Source of the DNA: Setomelanomma holmii | Taxonomy: Eukaryota; Ascomycota; Dothideomycetes; Pleosporales; Phaeosphaeriaceae | DNA length: 20,183 bases | Reading direction: 5' to 3' | Assembly (NCBI GenBank): GCA_010015745.1 | Contig: ML978388.1 | Span: forward strand, 1 to 20,183 | Part shown: positions 9,079 through 18,499 of the stretch, piece after piece | Layout of the letters: every line of letters begins with the position of its first letter | Position numbering within the stretch: position 1 is the first letter of the stretch | The notes under the pieces: generated by a model | What the model was told of the DNA's origin: nothing | What the model saw: the letters and a program-made list of their open reading frames with translations, nothing else | Databases searched by the model: none | Position numbers and translations under genes: made by a program

Positions 9079-10533
9079 ATGTCCTTTTCAGAGGCGCTGC
9101 TTGGCCTCCTCCAAGCTCATCCCATCCTCACGGTCACATTCGCTCCTATCGCATTCCTCTTCGTCCGCTCGGTGTACCGAGTCTTCTTTCATCCGCTTAG
9201 CAAGATTCCTGGACCTCTTCTCCCAAAGATAACATCGTCATGGCTTCATTACCACGCTTATATTGGAGATGAAGCAAGTATCATCCACAAGCTTCACGCC
9301 GCATACGGTCCGTACGTCAGGGTATCACCACATGAGGTGGACATCAGCGATGCAGATGCCATTCAGTCAATATACGTGAGCAAAGGTGGCTTCCCAAAGG
9401 CTGCATGCTATGCGAACTTCGATATCGATGGACACAAAACCATTTTTTCGACGACTAATCATGAGCATCGTGCCGTGAGAGCGAAAGCTGTAGTCCCACT
9501 CTTCTCAACCAAAGCCCTGAGGGAGAACGAAGCGGCCATTTGGGGCTGCGTTGACCGGATGATCGATCGGCTAAAGTCTGAAAGTGACACGAGGCGGCCT
9601 GTCAACGTTCTGAATCTGATGAGGGCTCTTGCTGTTGATGCGGTTTCTACTCATCTGTTTCGTGAAAATTATGATGGCGTCAGCGAACAAGGACCAGTGC
9701 TATCAGTCTCGGCATTCGTCGACGCATTCGTTGCTGTTGGGCGTTTCTTCTATCTGCCCAATATCGTTTTCGTATGGTTGGAATGGGCGATCACAAAGTG
9801 GCAAGCGGATCGCGAGGTCGACGATAGCATGATGATCGTGGACAAGTTCGTGAGCAACCTCGTCGCAAACACAACACCAAAGTCATTGACCTACCCTGGA
9901 CGTTTGCTTGCCGCTGGAATGAGCGACTCCGAGGTCAAAGCACAATGCAAGGACTTGATCTTTGCTGGTACAGACTCGACGGGCATGAATCTGGCAACGA
10001 TCATCAGAAACCTATCGATATACCCACCAAAGTACGAAAGACTGAAGAAAGAGGTAGCTGAGAACATCGCGCGTGGCGCAGACGCACAAGATGCGCAGGC
10101 TTTGCCATACTTGAATGCGGTCGTCAAGGAAGCTTTGCGCATCAGTATGGCGAACCCCACTCGACTTCCGCACGTCGTCCCTCTAGGTGGCTGGAACTTC
10201 AAAGGCACTTACTTCCCAGCCGGAACCCTGGTCGGCTGTGCAGGCTACGAGTTACACTTCAACTCCACTATTTTTCCCAGGGCAAGGGACTTCATTCCCG
10301 AGAGATGGCTTGATGCCGATGAAGACATGTCGAAATACTGGTTTGCTTTCGGAGCAGGTAGCCGAGCTTGTATAGCGCGAAACCTCGCAACAATGGAGCT
10401 GCAGTTTGCGACCGAGCGCCTCGCGAGAAGCAACGTACTTGAGGGAGCTAGTGTCGTGCAAGACGAGGTCGAGATCTACGAGTGGTTCAACTCGAAGGTC
10501 AAAGGCGAGAGAATAGAGATGGTATGGAAGTGA
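9079..10533 (+). CDS. Cytochrome P450 monooxygenase, single exon, intact
   Basis: The product is 484 residues, slightly short of the usual 500-530 for microsomal fungal P450s. A hydrophobic anchor at about 15-30 is followed by the proline-rich hinge KIPGP (42-46). The I-helix oxygen-activation motif AGTDST is at 296-301, the K-helix ExxR is E351-R354, PERW is at 407-410, and the heme loop FGAGSRACIARNLA has its ligand Cys at 431. The residue two after Cys is Ala where the consensus has Gly; this is seen in some P450s and does not exclude activity. It should be an ER-bound, heme-thiolate monooxygenase needing a P450 reductase; the substrate cannot be told. The start context (cacaATGTC) is good and there is no intron. 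No other secondary-metabolism gene is adjacent, so it looks isolated. A CCAAT/TGACTCA palindrome lies just upstream. Confidence 0.97.
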   Translation: MSFSEALLGLLQAHPILTVTFAPIAFLFVRSVYRVFFHPLSKIPGPLLPKITSSWLHYHAYIGDEASIIHKLHAAYGPYVRVSPHEVDISDADAIQSIYVSKGGFPKAACYANFDIDGHKTIFSTTNHEHRAVRAKAVVPLFSTKALRENEAAIWGCVDRMIDRLKSESDTRRPVNVLNLMRALAVDAVSTHLFRENYDGVSEQGPVLSVSAFVDAFVAVGRFFYLPNIVFVWLEWAITKWQADREVDDSMMIVDKFVSNLVANTTPKSLTYPGRLLAAGMSDSEVKAQCKDLIFAGTDSTGMNLATIIRNLSIYPPKYERLKKEVAENIARGADAQDAQALPYLNAVVKEALRISMANPTRLPHVVPLGGWNFKGTYFPAGTLVGCAGYELHFNSTIFPRARDFIPERWLDADEDMSKYWFAFGAGSRACIARNLATMELQFATERLARSNVLEGASVVQDEVEIYEWFNSKVKGERIEMVWK

Positions 10534-11520
10534 GGTAAAAGTAGGAATGCATCAAGGTGTTCAATCGAATGAAAGCCATGACCTCACCAAACTATCCAAG
10601 TGGAGAAGACAGAAGATTGAGAGCCGATTATGTATAAGGAAATCCATCCAAGCGACAGTACATCTTTTCGAAGCTTGTACGTGTAGGTGCCTTTGCCTGC
10701 GCACTGTGTACTTCACTGTATCGCCCGGTGAGGCGAAGCCTCTGCCTGTACCGTTGATTGCCCTAAGGTTCTATGTATCTGTTTTCACACTGCTTTGTCG
10801 TTGTATACAGAAGCAAGCAGGAGCAAGCAGGAACAAGCAGGAGCAAGCAGGAACAAGCAGGAGCAAGCAGGAACAAGCAGGAGCAAGCAGGAACAAGCAG
10901 GAGCAAGCAGGAGTAGCCTTATATAAGCTCTCCTCCATACGATAGATCGGATTACACGTGTTTCATCCCAAGTATTCCTCTTGTCACATTGTAACCACGC
11001 TGCTGGAGTGACACCTATCAAAAGCCACCGCAACGACTATGTCAGATGTGAGAGGACAGAGCAGACATGAAGGAAGCAGAAGGTTGTTGTATTGAGAGAG
11101 CTACAGAGAGCGATTATATACACAACCACGATGAGTAAGCAAGTGACAAAGAGTCACGTGAGAGACGCAGTTCATATGTACCTTGTGAACTGAGGTGCCA
11201 GGCTGACAGACTATATAAACTTCTAAAACTCTTGCTGTATCACTTGTCACTTGGCATGGACTCGAGCACTGTCGTTTTCGAACGCGACACCACAAATGAT
11301 CACCAGCCCCTTGGCAGACTCATAGTGAACATACAATGCGCGCCCAGATAAATTTAGTGCGCAGCGCTGGACTCGCTTTGATTCCCCACCGCAACTCTCA
11401 ACCCCTTAACTCACCTTAGCAGCCATCATCCTTCTCAACTCCTTCTTCAACTTGTCCTGCATCCATATCCGTCAGAGAATCATAAGCCACACCCAAAGAT
11501 CACTCCATTTCCATTGGAGA
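10534..11520. other. Intergenic region with minisatellite and TATA-like sequences
   Basis: Besides the tandem repeat at 10811-10910 there are TATATAAG at about 10920 and TATATAAA-like sequence at about 11212, with no gene right behind them. A 132-codon frame across the repeat (10547-10945) is an artefact of the stop-free repeat. CACGTG occurs at 10955 and 11155. Confidence 0.5.
10811..10910. repeat. Minisatellite: ten 10-bp units, alternating in 20-bp pairs
   Basis: Ten contiguous units of exactly 10 bp (GAGCAAGCAG and GAACAAGCAG) alternate strictly after the first, which begins AAG. The alternation means the array grew as a 20-bp dimer. No unit carries an indel, so it is young or homogenised. 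The period equals about one helical turn. The unit is not a multiple of three, and I see no evidence that it is translated. Confidence 0.97.
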
Positions 11521-12452
11521 ATGGCGAGAATGTCTCGGTCCCGAGCCATCGCTGCGTCCTCATCAGCGCCCTCCCTCTTGTTAGGGCTCTCACTCGAACT
11601 GCGCAATTACATCTACAAATACATCGTCAGCGAGCTGCCTCCTTCCATCAAGATCAAGCACGAACCGTCTCAGCCAAGATCTCCCATCGGTTCTTTCGAC
11701 TCATGACGGTCAATCAACAGGTGCGAGCTGAGTTCCACGACATGCTCTTGGACAAGCTGAAGATCATTGTTCCACTTCGCAACTGCCTCAAATTCTTCGA
11801 CACTTTCTTTCTGACGTCGAGCAACTTTCTGAATTTAGCACGATCGCGCTACGTACAGATAGCAATCGGTGAAGAAGCGCGGGCCGGCGGGTTGTGAATT
11901 CTGAAGCCACTCCTGATGTTCAAGGCTACCACACGGAACTTGCATCTTAGCTTTTGCCCCGGCAAAATTCCCGACTTTCCGTTCCGTCCTTGGTTTGGAT
12001 GCGGAGCCAGGCCGATTGACAACAGGCACAAGGTAGCCAAGCGTCTCAGGAGTCAACTGTTAAATAACCTCGAATTGGCGTTCAAGCGTACGCCGCGGTG
12101 CATCTTGCCAGACATCAAGTCCGAATACCTGGAGGCCATCGAATACCATATCGCATGGGCCAACAATGAGCAAAACTATTGGTATCTGACCATCAAGAAA
12201 AAGAGCGGTTGTCTGATGGAAAAGGAGACGGAAAAGGTGCAGGCCTACTGTGATGCGCTCCTCCCATTTGACAATGCTGGAGGAGAGCTGCTTCATGGTG
12301 GGTATGTGACAGTCAAGGTGGTAGATTTCCAAGAAAAACAGTGGGAAGAATGGAAAACGGATGACGTTGGGGACTTGATTATGACGGAAGAAGAGTACTG
12401 GAGCTATGATGAAGATGTGGAGTTATTGCGGGAGAAGAATGGGGAGAACTAG
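11521..12452 (+). pseudogene. F-box-like family member D with one frameshift and one internal TGA
   Basis: From ATG 11521 one frame gives LLLGLSLELRNYIYKYIVSE, an F-box-like start, then is lost to TGA 11704-11706. The family sequence continues in another frame from about 11670 (FFRLMTVNQQVRAEFHDML). It runs to TAG 12450-12452 with a single TGA at 11895-11897. A one-base shift between about 11645 and 11690 explains the first break; there is no room for an intron. The TGA is flanked by family sequence on both sides (ILKPLLMFKATTRNLHLSF aligns with VLPLLLAEKRNRLVCWKFS of E). It also shares YLTIKKKSGCLMEKE with WHVVAQKKSGQLSPYEE of E. The intact protein would be about 310 residues with an acidic tail. 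Function unknown. Confidence 0.68.
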
Positions 12453-13284
12453 AGCCAAGAAAAACACGACGGTGCGGGAATGGGGACACCGCTGATACAG
12501 CTGCTATTAAGTCTGGAAGGAGCAACTGAGTAACCCAGACGTTCCAGCGGAAGAGTCATGGTTAGACTCCGCAACAAGCAATTAAGTGGAGCTCAGAAGG
12601 TCTGGCTTGACTTGATTGATTACCTATTTGAGCCTAGTAGTTGCCTATAGAGGCTTAATTTCTACCTAGATAGGTGAGTGGGTCTCTGAAGGTGAACGGA
12701 TTGACTTGCTTGTTGCGGACTGTGGTCATGGTACATGTTCAAGTTTGCTTATCCACGGATAGAGACTTTCAACGGTGTAGACTGCGGAACAGATTAGGCC
12801 GCCCGTACGTGTATGTAGATTGAAGCGTATGAGCTTGAATCCCAGCAGCTCGCCAAGCCGTCGTGATGAAATTAAGCGTCATTTAGCGTCCTTAGTTGAA
12901 CCTGTATAGACTTGAAGCACATGAGCGTGATCACACATTGTTGTCTTTCTGCATAGTCATTCGGGCTTTCACTCTTGACGTAGTGATGAGTAGACTATGA
13001 TCGAGGGTAGGCAGGCATCTGAGAAGACATCTGCAAATGCTCGGAAGTAGAAAGATCCAAGTTTGCTAGGCAGCCAGGATTCATCCCCGCCATATTAGGC
13101 CTAGCGCTTCCGTTGAGTCGTTCAATGATTGTCGCTCTTCTATACAACTTCAGCTCCCCAAAGCAACTTTTGCCTGCACAACCAGCTGGAAACCAACCCT
13201 ATAGATCTCATCAAGCACCCCATCTCTCACAGGCCTCCGGCGTAAAACCTTAATCTTCACTCAATAGCCACCCGAGCGATCAAG
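12453..13284. other. Spacer between paralogs D and E
   Basis: About 830 bp without coding sense. It contains the 14-bp inverted repeat described separately. It also has a loose 24-bp direct repeat (12816-12838 and 12907-12930, TAGAyTTGAAGCryATGAGCkTGA, one gap). The last 60 bp lead into the start of E. Confidence 0.5.
12568..12719. repeat. 152-bp segment bounded by a perfect 14-bp inverted repeat
   Basis: TCCGCAACAAGCAA at 12568-12581 is matched by its exact reverse complement at 12706-12719. Length and termini would suit a miniature inverted-repeat element (MITE), but the outer flanks show no clear target-site duplication, and no transposase relative is visible. It could also form a long-loop hairpin. 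Confidence 0.55.
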
Positions 13285-14222
13285 ATGACCACCATCGAGG
13301 GACAAACCCCGTCTTCGCCGAAACACTTCTCGTCTCTAAGTCTTCCGTCCGACGTTCGCAACGAGGTTTATGCATACGCAACAGCAAAAGACATGCCACG
13401 ATCCCCGATGTTCAACAGCTACTATGCTTTGAGTCAGACCTGCAAGACGATCCGTACCGAGTTTCGACCTCTCTACTATATCGGTATGGTGGCCGAAGGT
13501 CATTTCGATGATTGAATGCCTTCCTCGCCACATTTTTTCATCCTTGTTTAGAGCTCATCACCTTCTACAGGATAGAGGTGAAAATTGATCCCAGAGACGC
13601 TGTCAATGGACATTGTTGGGACGTTCTACCGCTATTACTGGCAGAAAAGCGCAATCGACTGGTCTGCTGGAAGTTCAGCGTAAATGAGACGGTCCATGTG
13701 AAGACTGATGGCAGCGTGGTATCGAAATGGTCGAACACTCCATTTTCGCCATGGGCATCGGCTCGCCAGCTCTGCGACACGCTTAACAAGCTCACGAACA
13801 GCAGCACTCGTCGACTTCTTGCGGAAGTAGCATTTGTATTCCTCACCCAGATAGCGGTGTGTCGAACAAGCTATCGTCGCACAAACAGCTGGGTCTGGCA
13901 CGTTGTCGCGCAAAAGAAGAGCGGTCAGCTGAGTCCGTACGAGGAAGAAAGTATCAAGATGTATTGCGAGTTTTTCACCACCGCTAGACACCAAGGTGGA
14001 AATGGTTGCAGCATACGGGAGCATCCCAACGTGGTGAACGTCGACGTCGTGAACGCGAAGGGTGTGATCGTTGTAAGATACCAAACACAACGACAGTCAA
14101 GTCTATCTAAACACCTGAAGGTGCTTGAAAGGGTCAATGAAGAACGGAGAAGGGATGATTGTACGAGTAGGAGAGTTTCCATAGAGATCGAGGATGCGAG
14201 AGTTGTGTTACGATGTCGGTAA
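13285..14222 (+). pseudogene. F-box-like family member E, broken by a single frameshift (or spliced around it)
   Basis: ATG 13285 (good context, caagATGAC) starts a product with FSSLSLPSDVRNEVYAYA, an F-box-like start, then YALSQTCKTIRTEFRPLYY. That frame stops at TGA 13513-13515, and family sequence continues one frame over (LNAFLATFFHPCLELITFY) to TAA 14220-14222. Total length is about 310 codons. The region across the break aligns with member D (RNCLKFFDTFF), so the ancestral gene was continuous here and a one-base change at 13510-13514 broke it. However, a possible intron 13484-13551 (GTATGG...pyrimidine-rich...TTTAG, 68 nt) would remove the lesion and join the halves in frame, losing about 22 residues. 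Whether it is used cannot be told from sequence. The C-terminal half is basic and intact. Function unknown; it is a tandem paralog of D. Confidence 0.65.
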
Positions 14223-14410
14223 GTTAGGGAAGTGGGAGGACGTTTGTGGCTTGGCGCGTGTGGCTGAGGAGGGGTCAGGTGGGGCAACAGCGGACGGCTT
14301 TGTGGCGTTACGGGTAGAAGCGGGTCAATGAGGTGACATTTTCCTTTGCGACTTTTGCTCGGTCACGACATCGCCTCACGCTCTTGCGCAAATTCGTTCT
14401 CTATTTTGTT

Positions 14411-14416
14411 CACGTG
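14411..14416. promoter_or_regulatory. CACGTG (TCACGTG) site upstream of cystathionine beta-synthase
   Basis: The hexamer lies 81 bp before the start codon within TTCACGTGT. In budding yeast TCACGTG is the Cbf1 site used with Met4 at sulfur-amino-acid genes, which would suit this gene. At least five CACGTG hexamers occur in the window, about what chance predicts, so position is the only argument. Confidence 0.25.
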
Positions 14417-14491
14417 TAAAGTCAGCCCTCTGATACAGTAGAAAATAGACAGGTAGATTTTCTAGCCATCACAGTACTACCAGACGCCGAC

Positions 14492-16096
14492 ATGTCGACC
14501 AAGACTCGCCCCGCCATCCCGCCAGTCGTGATGGACAACATCACGCAGAACATTGGCAATACACCGCTCGTGCGCCTGAACAAGATTCCCCAGTCTCTCG
14601 GCATTGAGGCCACCTTCTACGCGAAAGTCGAGGCATTCAATGCCGGCGGCTCAGTCAAGGACCGCATTGCCCTGCGCATGATCGAAGAGGCGGAGCGATC
14701 AGGGCGCATAAAGCCAGGCGACACTCTCATTGAGCCCACATCTGGCAACACTGGAATCGGGCTTGCGTTGGTCGCAGCAGTCAAGGGCTACAAGACCATC
14801 ATCACCCTCCCCGAGAAGATGAGCCCAGAGAAGGTGGCGGTGCTGAAGGCGCTGGGCGCTGAGATCATAAGGACACCAACGAGCGCGGCATGGGATAGCC
14901 CAGAGAGCCACATCGGTGTTGCCAGGAAGCTAGTGAAAGAGCTGCCAAACGCACATATCCTGGACCAGTACTCGAACCCCGACAATCCGCTCGCGCACGA
15001 ATACGGCACGGCTGAGGAGGTATGGACACAGACTGAGGGCAAGATCACATGTCTAGTCGCTGGCGCAGGTACTGGAGGCACTATTACAGGTCTGGCGAGG
15101 GGTATTCGAAAACATAAGCAAGACGTCAAGATTGTAGCGGCAGACCCTCAGGGCAGCATTCTTGCCCTGCCCGAGTCGTTGAACCAGGACCATATCAACG
15201 AGGGCTACAAGGTGGAGGGAATTGGATATGACTTCATTCCCGAGGTTCTGGAACAAAAGGTCGTGGACAAATGGTACAAGACGGACGATCGGACAGCGTT
15301 CCAGTACGCCCGGAGACTGATCTCTGAAGAGGGCCTCTTGTGTGGTGGAAGCAGTGGAAGCGCCATGGCCGCAGCAGTCGAGGCCGTCAGGGACCTCAAG
15401 CTCAGTAAGGACGATGTTGTGGTTGTCATCCTACCAGACTCGATCCGCAGCTATCTCAGCAAATTCGTCGACGATGACTGGCTTGCAGCCAATGACTTGC
15501 TCCCTCCCACGCCGCCACGCACGCCCAATACCAACGGTGCCAACCAGTCGATTTCGCGTCGTGATTCGATCTCGAAGAAGGACTCCTTCCACGGCGCCAC
15601 CATTGCTTCCCTCCGCTTGAAGCCCGTCACAACCGTGCCTGCCAACTCGTCCTGCAGCGAAGCCATCGAGACGATGCGCGAGAAGGGCTTTGATCAGTTA
15701 CCCGTGTCCAGCTACTCGTCTGGCGGTAAAGCGCGCCTCGTCGGTCTTGTCACCCTCGGCAACCTCCTGTCATACATTGCTGCAGGCCGCGCCACTCCGA
15801 AGTCGCTTGTCGAGGACGTCATGTTCGATTTCCGCAAGCTGAACGAGGTCGTCACCGACCTAGGACACTTGCACCTAGACGGTCCCGAGGGACGCAAGAA
15901 GGCTGGCTCGAGGCGCGAGTTTGTCGAGATAACCAAGGACACGACCCTGAGTGACCTGAATAAATTCTTCGAGTGGAACAGCGCCGCCATTGTGACCGAG
16001 AGGGTCGACGGAGAGCCAAAGGCCGTGGCAGTGGTGACAAAGGTCGACTTGCTTACGTGGATGGTGACCAAGAGCAACTTAAATGGGCATGCTTAG
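14492..16096 (+). CDS. CYS4: Cystathionine beta-synthase, intact single exon
   Basis: The 534-residue product condenses L-serine with L-homocysteine to cystathionine, the first step of transsulfuration, using pyridoxal phosphate in the cytosol. The PLP lysine is K56 in GGSVKDR, the substrate/carboxylate loop is TSGNTG (83-88), the PLP phosphate loop is GTGGT (193-197), and GGSSGS (285-290) is the second conserved glycine loop. After the catalytic domain (about 15-335) a Pro/Ser-rich linker (about 336-368) leads to a C-terminal pair of CBS domains (about 370-440 and 476-528). The N-terminal heme-binding segment of the animal enzyme is absent, as in yeast. The linker has an RRDS basophilic-kinase-type site (S359). 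The start ATG has a good context (gccgacATGTC). It is the clear housekeeping gene of the window and shows no lesion. Confidence 0.98.
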   Translation: MSTKTRPAIPPVVMDNITQNIGNTPLVRLNKIPQSLGIEATFYAKVEAFNAGGSVKDRIALRMIEEAERSGRIKPGDTLIEPTSGNTGIGLALVAAVKGYKTIITLPEKMSPEKVAVLKALGAEIIRTPTSAAWDSPESHIGVARKLVKELPNAHILDQYSNPDNPLAHEYGTAEEVWTQTEGKITCLVAGAGTGGTITGLARGIRKHKQDVKIVAADPQGSILALPESLNQDHINEGYKVEGIGYDFIPEVLEQKVVDKWYKTDDRTAFQYARRLISEEGLLCGGSSGSAMAAAVEAVRDLKLSKDDVVVVILPDSIRSYLSKFVDDDWLAANDLLPPTPPRTPNTNGANQSISRRDSISKKDSFHGATIASLRLKPVTTVPANSSCSEAIETMREKGFDQLPVSSYSSGGKARLVGLVTLGNLLSYIAAGRATPKSLVEDVMFDFRKLNEVVTDLGHLHLDGPEGRKKAGSRREFVEITKDTTLSDLNKFFEWNSAAIVTERVDGEPKAVAVVTKVDLLTWMVTKSNLNGHA

Positions 16097-16205
16097 GCGA
16101 GTATCGCATAGAAAGCTAGAGCAATGATTAGAGCTGAATAGCTTCAGAAATGTAGGTTGGCATGAGCATTTTCGAGCGATGGCGTTACGGTTCATGATAT
16201 GGAAG

Positions 16206-17388
16206 CTACGTAGACACAAGGGACCTCAACGTCCGCATGAAGCAATGAAACAGGCCTGAAAGTATGGCCCGTCTACCTTCAGACACTCCCATCCTCGGCG
16301 ACGAGCTTGCGTGCGTTTCGTGGCCGGTACCGCAGGCGCTCGATGGCGTCGCACGCAAATTGTCGCGTGAGTGCACCCCGTGTACCTTAGCAGCACTCAC
16401 AGGTTTAACTTCCTGGTTATCGCGTTGCAGCATCCTGTCTGCTTTCACAGCACCCTGAATCTCATGGTCTTCCTCGCCGTCGCTGTCATCGCATTCGTGA
16501 GCGGCTGCGACAGACACTGGCTCCTGCATGCCTACAATGCTTTCATACCCCTCATCCTCACCCTCACCAAGCTCCACATCCCACCCATGATCATTATCTG
16601 TAACGGTTTGGGCCTTGCCCAGATCCACTCTAGTACGAGTTGGGATAGCTCATGTACGGCCATGTATATAAGCAGTTCTGCCCACCTCAGATAGTCATTT
16701 AAGCGCAGTCCTCCCTCTCCGTACCGTTACATACTCCAGGGTAACGATAAGTCTTCCTTGCCCCAACTCTCCGGATATTTAGAGATGCTCGTATCCTCCG
16801 CTACTACCTTGTCTTCCCACGGAACGATAATTGGCATTCAAGGAATTTGCTCTTCAAAAACTGCCACAGCACGTTCCAGCTTCTCAAGCAATGGTAGGAT
16901 CTCTCGATCCAGGATTTTCCAAAGCCGTCTCGCGCAGAAGCGCACTTCCTCACCAGCTGAACGATCCGACTCGTTTTCAGATACACAATCGCTTCCAAGG
17001 TCCTTGTAATGCTCGCCTATCATGAAGTTATGCGCGATGGTATAGCGCATTACGCGCTTACTGCACTCCCGATCAACAATCCAGCTCCTGACTACCAGCA
17101 TCATAGAACCCATTATTTGAGGGTGTTGATTTCATGGAACGACGAGTTTAATGTCGATTAGTTCATACAGACTTATGTACTTGTACGTAAGTAGTTCACA
17201 AAGGGGGCGCAAAGAGGGGAATCGTCATCGTGGTAGGCTTCATTAAAGGTCTTTTTGCAAAATTGCCTTTAGTAGGCTTCGATTTGCTTGCACAGGCGGA
17301 GAGCAACGGAGAGTTGGTAGCAGAGGTGTGAGGCGTCGTGGCGACCAAGAGGCTGGAGGTTGGTGGTGTTGAAGATCATTGGAGACAT
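16206..17388 (-). pseudogene. Decayed gene F of unknown family, several stops and frameshifts
   Basis: A start with good context (cgaaaATGTC, ATG 17386-17388) opens MSPMIFNTTNLQPLGRHDAS. The frame meets TAA at 17269-17271 yet stays coding-like beyond it (RQFCKKTFNEAYHDDDSPLC). After a frame jump near 17190 comes YKYISLYELIDIKLVVP, then TGA 17132-17134, and MGSMMLVVRSWIVDRE with a helical Leu/Glu-rich stretch (LDREILPLLEKLERAVAVF). TGA 16838-16840 and TAA 16727-16729 interrupt the same frame, which continues LNDYLRWAELLIYMAVHELS. Near 16600 an acidic segment (DVELGEGEDEGYESIVG) is read in another frame to TAG 16206-16208. I do not recognise the family. The four stops are all reachable by one transition from CAA, CGA or TGG. 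That this was once one gene is inferred from continuity of composition and orientation; the downstream limit is uncertain. Confidence 0.42.
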
Positions 17389-18451
17389 TTTCGTGGTCTG
17401 TGTGGAGTTGTGTTGGGTCGTTTGTCTGAAGTTGAGTGAGATGGAGTGTGAGGTATGAAGAGAAAATGGGGCGAATGTGCTGCTTATAAGGCGAATTCTG
17501 ATCCAAGTAGATCACAGCAAATATGGACAGATCTCTGATACCATGGTGATTAATCTTTGCATGCGCCGAAGATTTGCAGTATTGAGACACTAGACACGAA
17601 ATGTTGGTATCGACGTTGGCTGAATGTGCTCAACAGGGTCTCAGGAGCCATCCGATCCACGGGAACTGTGCGGGGTCATTCAAGATCTTCTAACGCAGTA
17701 ATTTGGATATTCTCTTAGCGCAATCCAAGCATTGATACAATCCGAGATGGTCGACCTCGAGCGCTTCAAGCTGCGGTGTTGCGAAGTGACCTAACCAACG
17801 CTATCGCACTATTCCAGTTATTCACAGATGAGGATGCATGGCGCTAATCTACCGATGGTCAAAGGTGCACGAATTACCTCCAGAGCACCTAATCACGATG
17901 CGTTGATCCTGACCCCTACGATGCGCAACACAAACCTGCGGATGCCTTCAGGAGACCATATGACGAGCTTGTGATCCAGCAGCCGCTCGAGCGCTACAAA
18001 AACAGTCAGTAGGGCAAAGCGCTTCAGCCTCCTATATCGCACTCAAGTCATTTGGTGGCCATCGATACCCAGCACGTACCCAAGAGTCATGCGAATGGCT
18101 TCAGACTGTATTATTGCCATTCCATCGTCTATTGAACCAGCCTATCTTTCGGGTGTTCTTGGATGCTGGAGGGTTTCGGCAAGCATCAATACAAGCCGTG
18201 CGCATTTCCTGAAAGCCTTGTGTGATTTATCTCCTTTCTGTGGTTTGAGCTCCCATGATCATAATCAATTCTTTCGATGTCTGCAATGCTTGAGATGACC
18301 ATACAGCCAACCGTTGGCACACCTGCGGTTTTCATTCCTGGTGTCTCTTGCGTGGTGTTAAATGCAATATTCGCATGCAGCTTTCTGCGCGGAAGTCTGA
18401 AGCCGAGTTTGGGGGAGGCTAGGTAGACATGCTCGTAGTAAAGGAGACGTT
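17389..18451. other. About 1 kb without a supported gene, left of the transposon
   Basis: Upstream of gene F and up to the transposon I found no recognisable protein. A minus-strand frame of 123 codons (18557-18186) has a coding-like middle part (KLGFRLPRRKLHANIAF) but no family match and crosses the presumed transposon boundary. Confidence 0.4.
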
Positions 18452-18499
18452 CGGTAGCGAGGCAAGCTACCGGTACCGTGGGCGTCGGCGTGACAAGCC
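18452..18499. repeat. Probable left terminal region of the pogo-like element
   Basis: CGGTAGC (18452-18458) and GCTACCG (18466-18472) form a 7-bp inverted repeat, followed by GGTACC and a GC-rich segment (GGGCGTCGGCGTGACAAGCC, then ATGCGGGG) just before the transposase. The string loosely resembles the reverse complement of the GC-rich flank at 262-300 next to the other transposase tail. A TA target duplication cannot be confirmed because the right end is outside the window. Confidence 0.35.

Noticed and set aside
10811..10910. CRISPR-like array
   Set aside because: Units are contiguous without spacers, and the genome is fungal.
10547..10945. 132-codon plus-strand frame over the minisatellite, and its minus-strand counterpart
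   Set aside because: The 10-bp unit has no stop in these frames, so a long frame arises automatically. No start context or family sign was seen.
13565..14287. Minus-strand frames of 93-151 codons opposite gene E
   Set aside because: They are shadows of E, whose plus-strand frame is supported by similarity to D.
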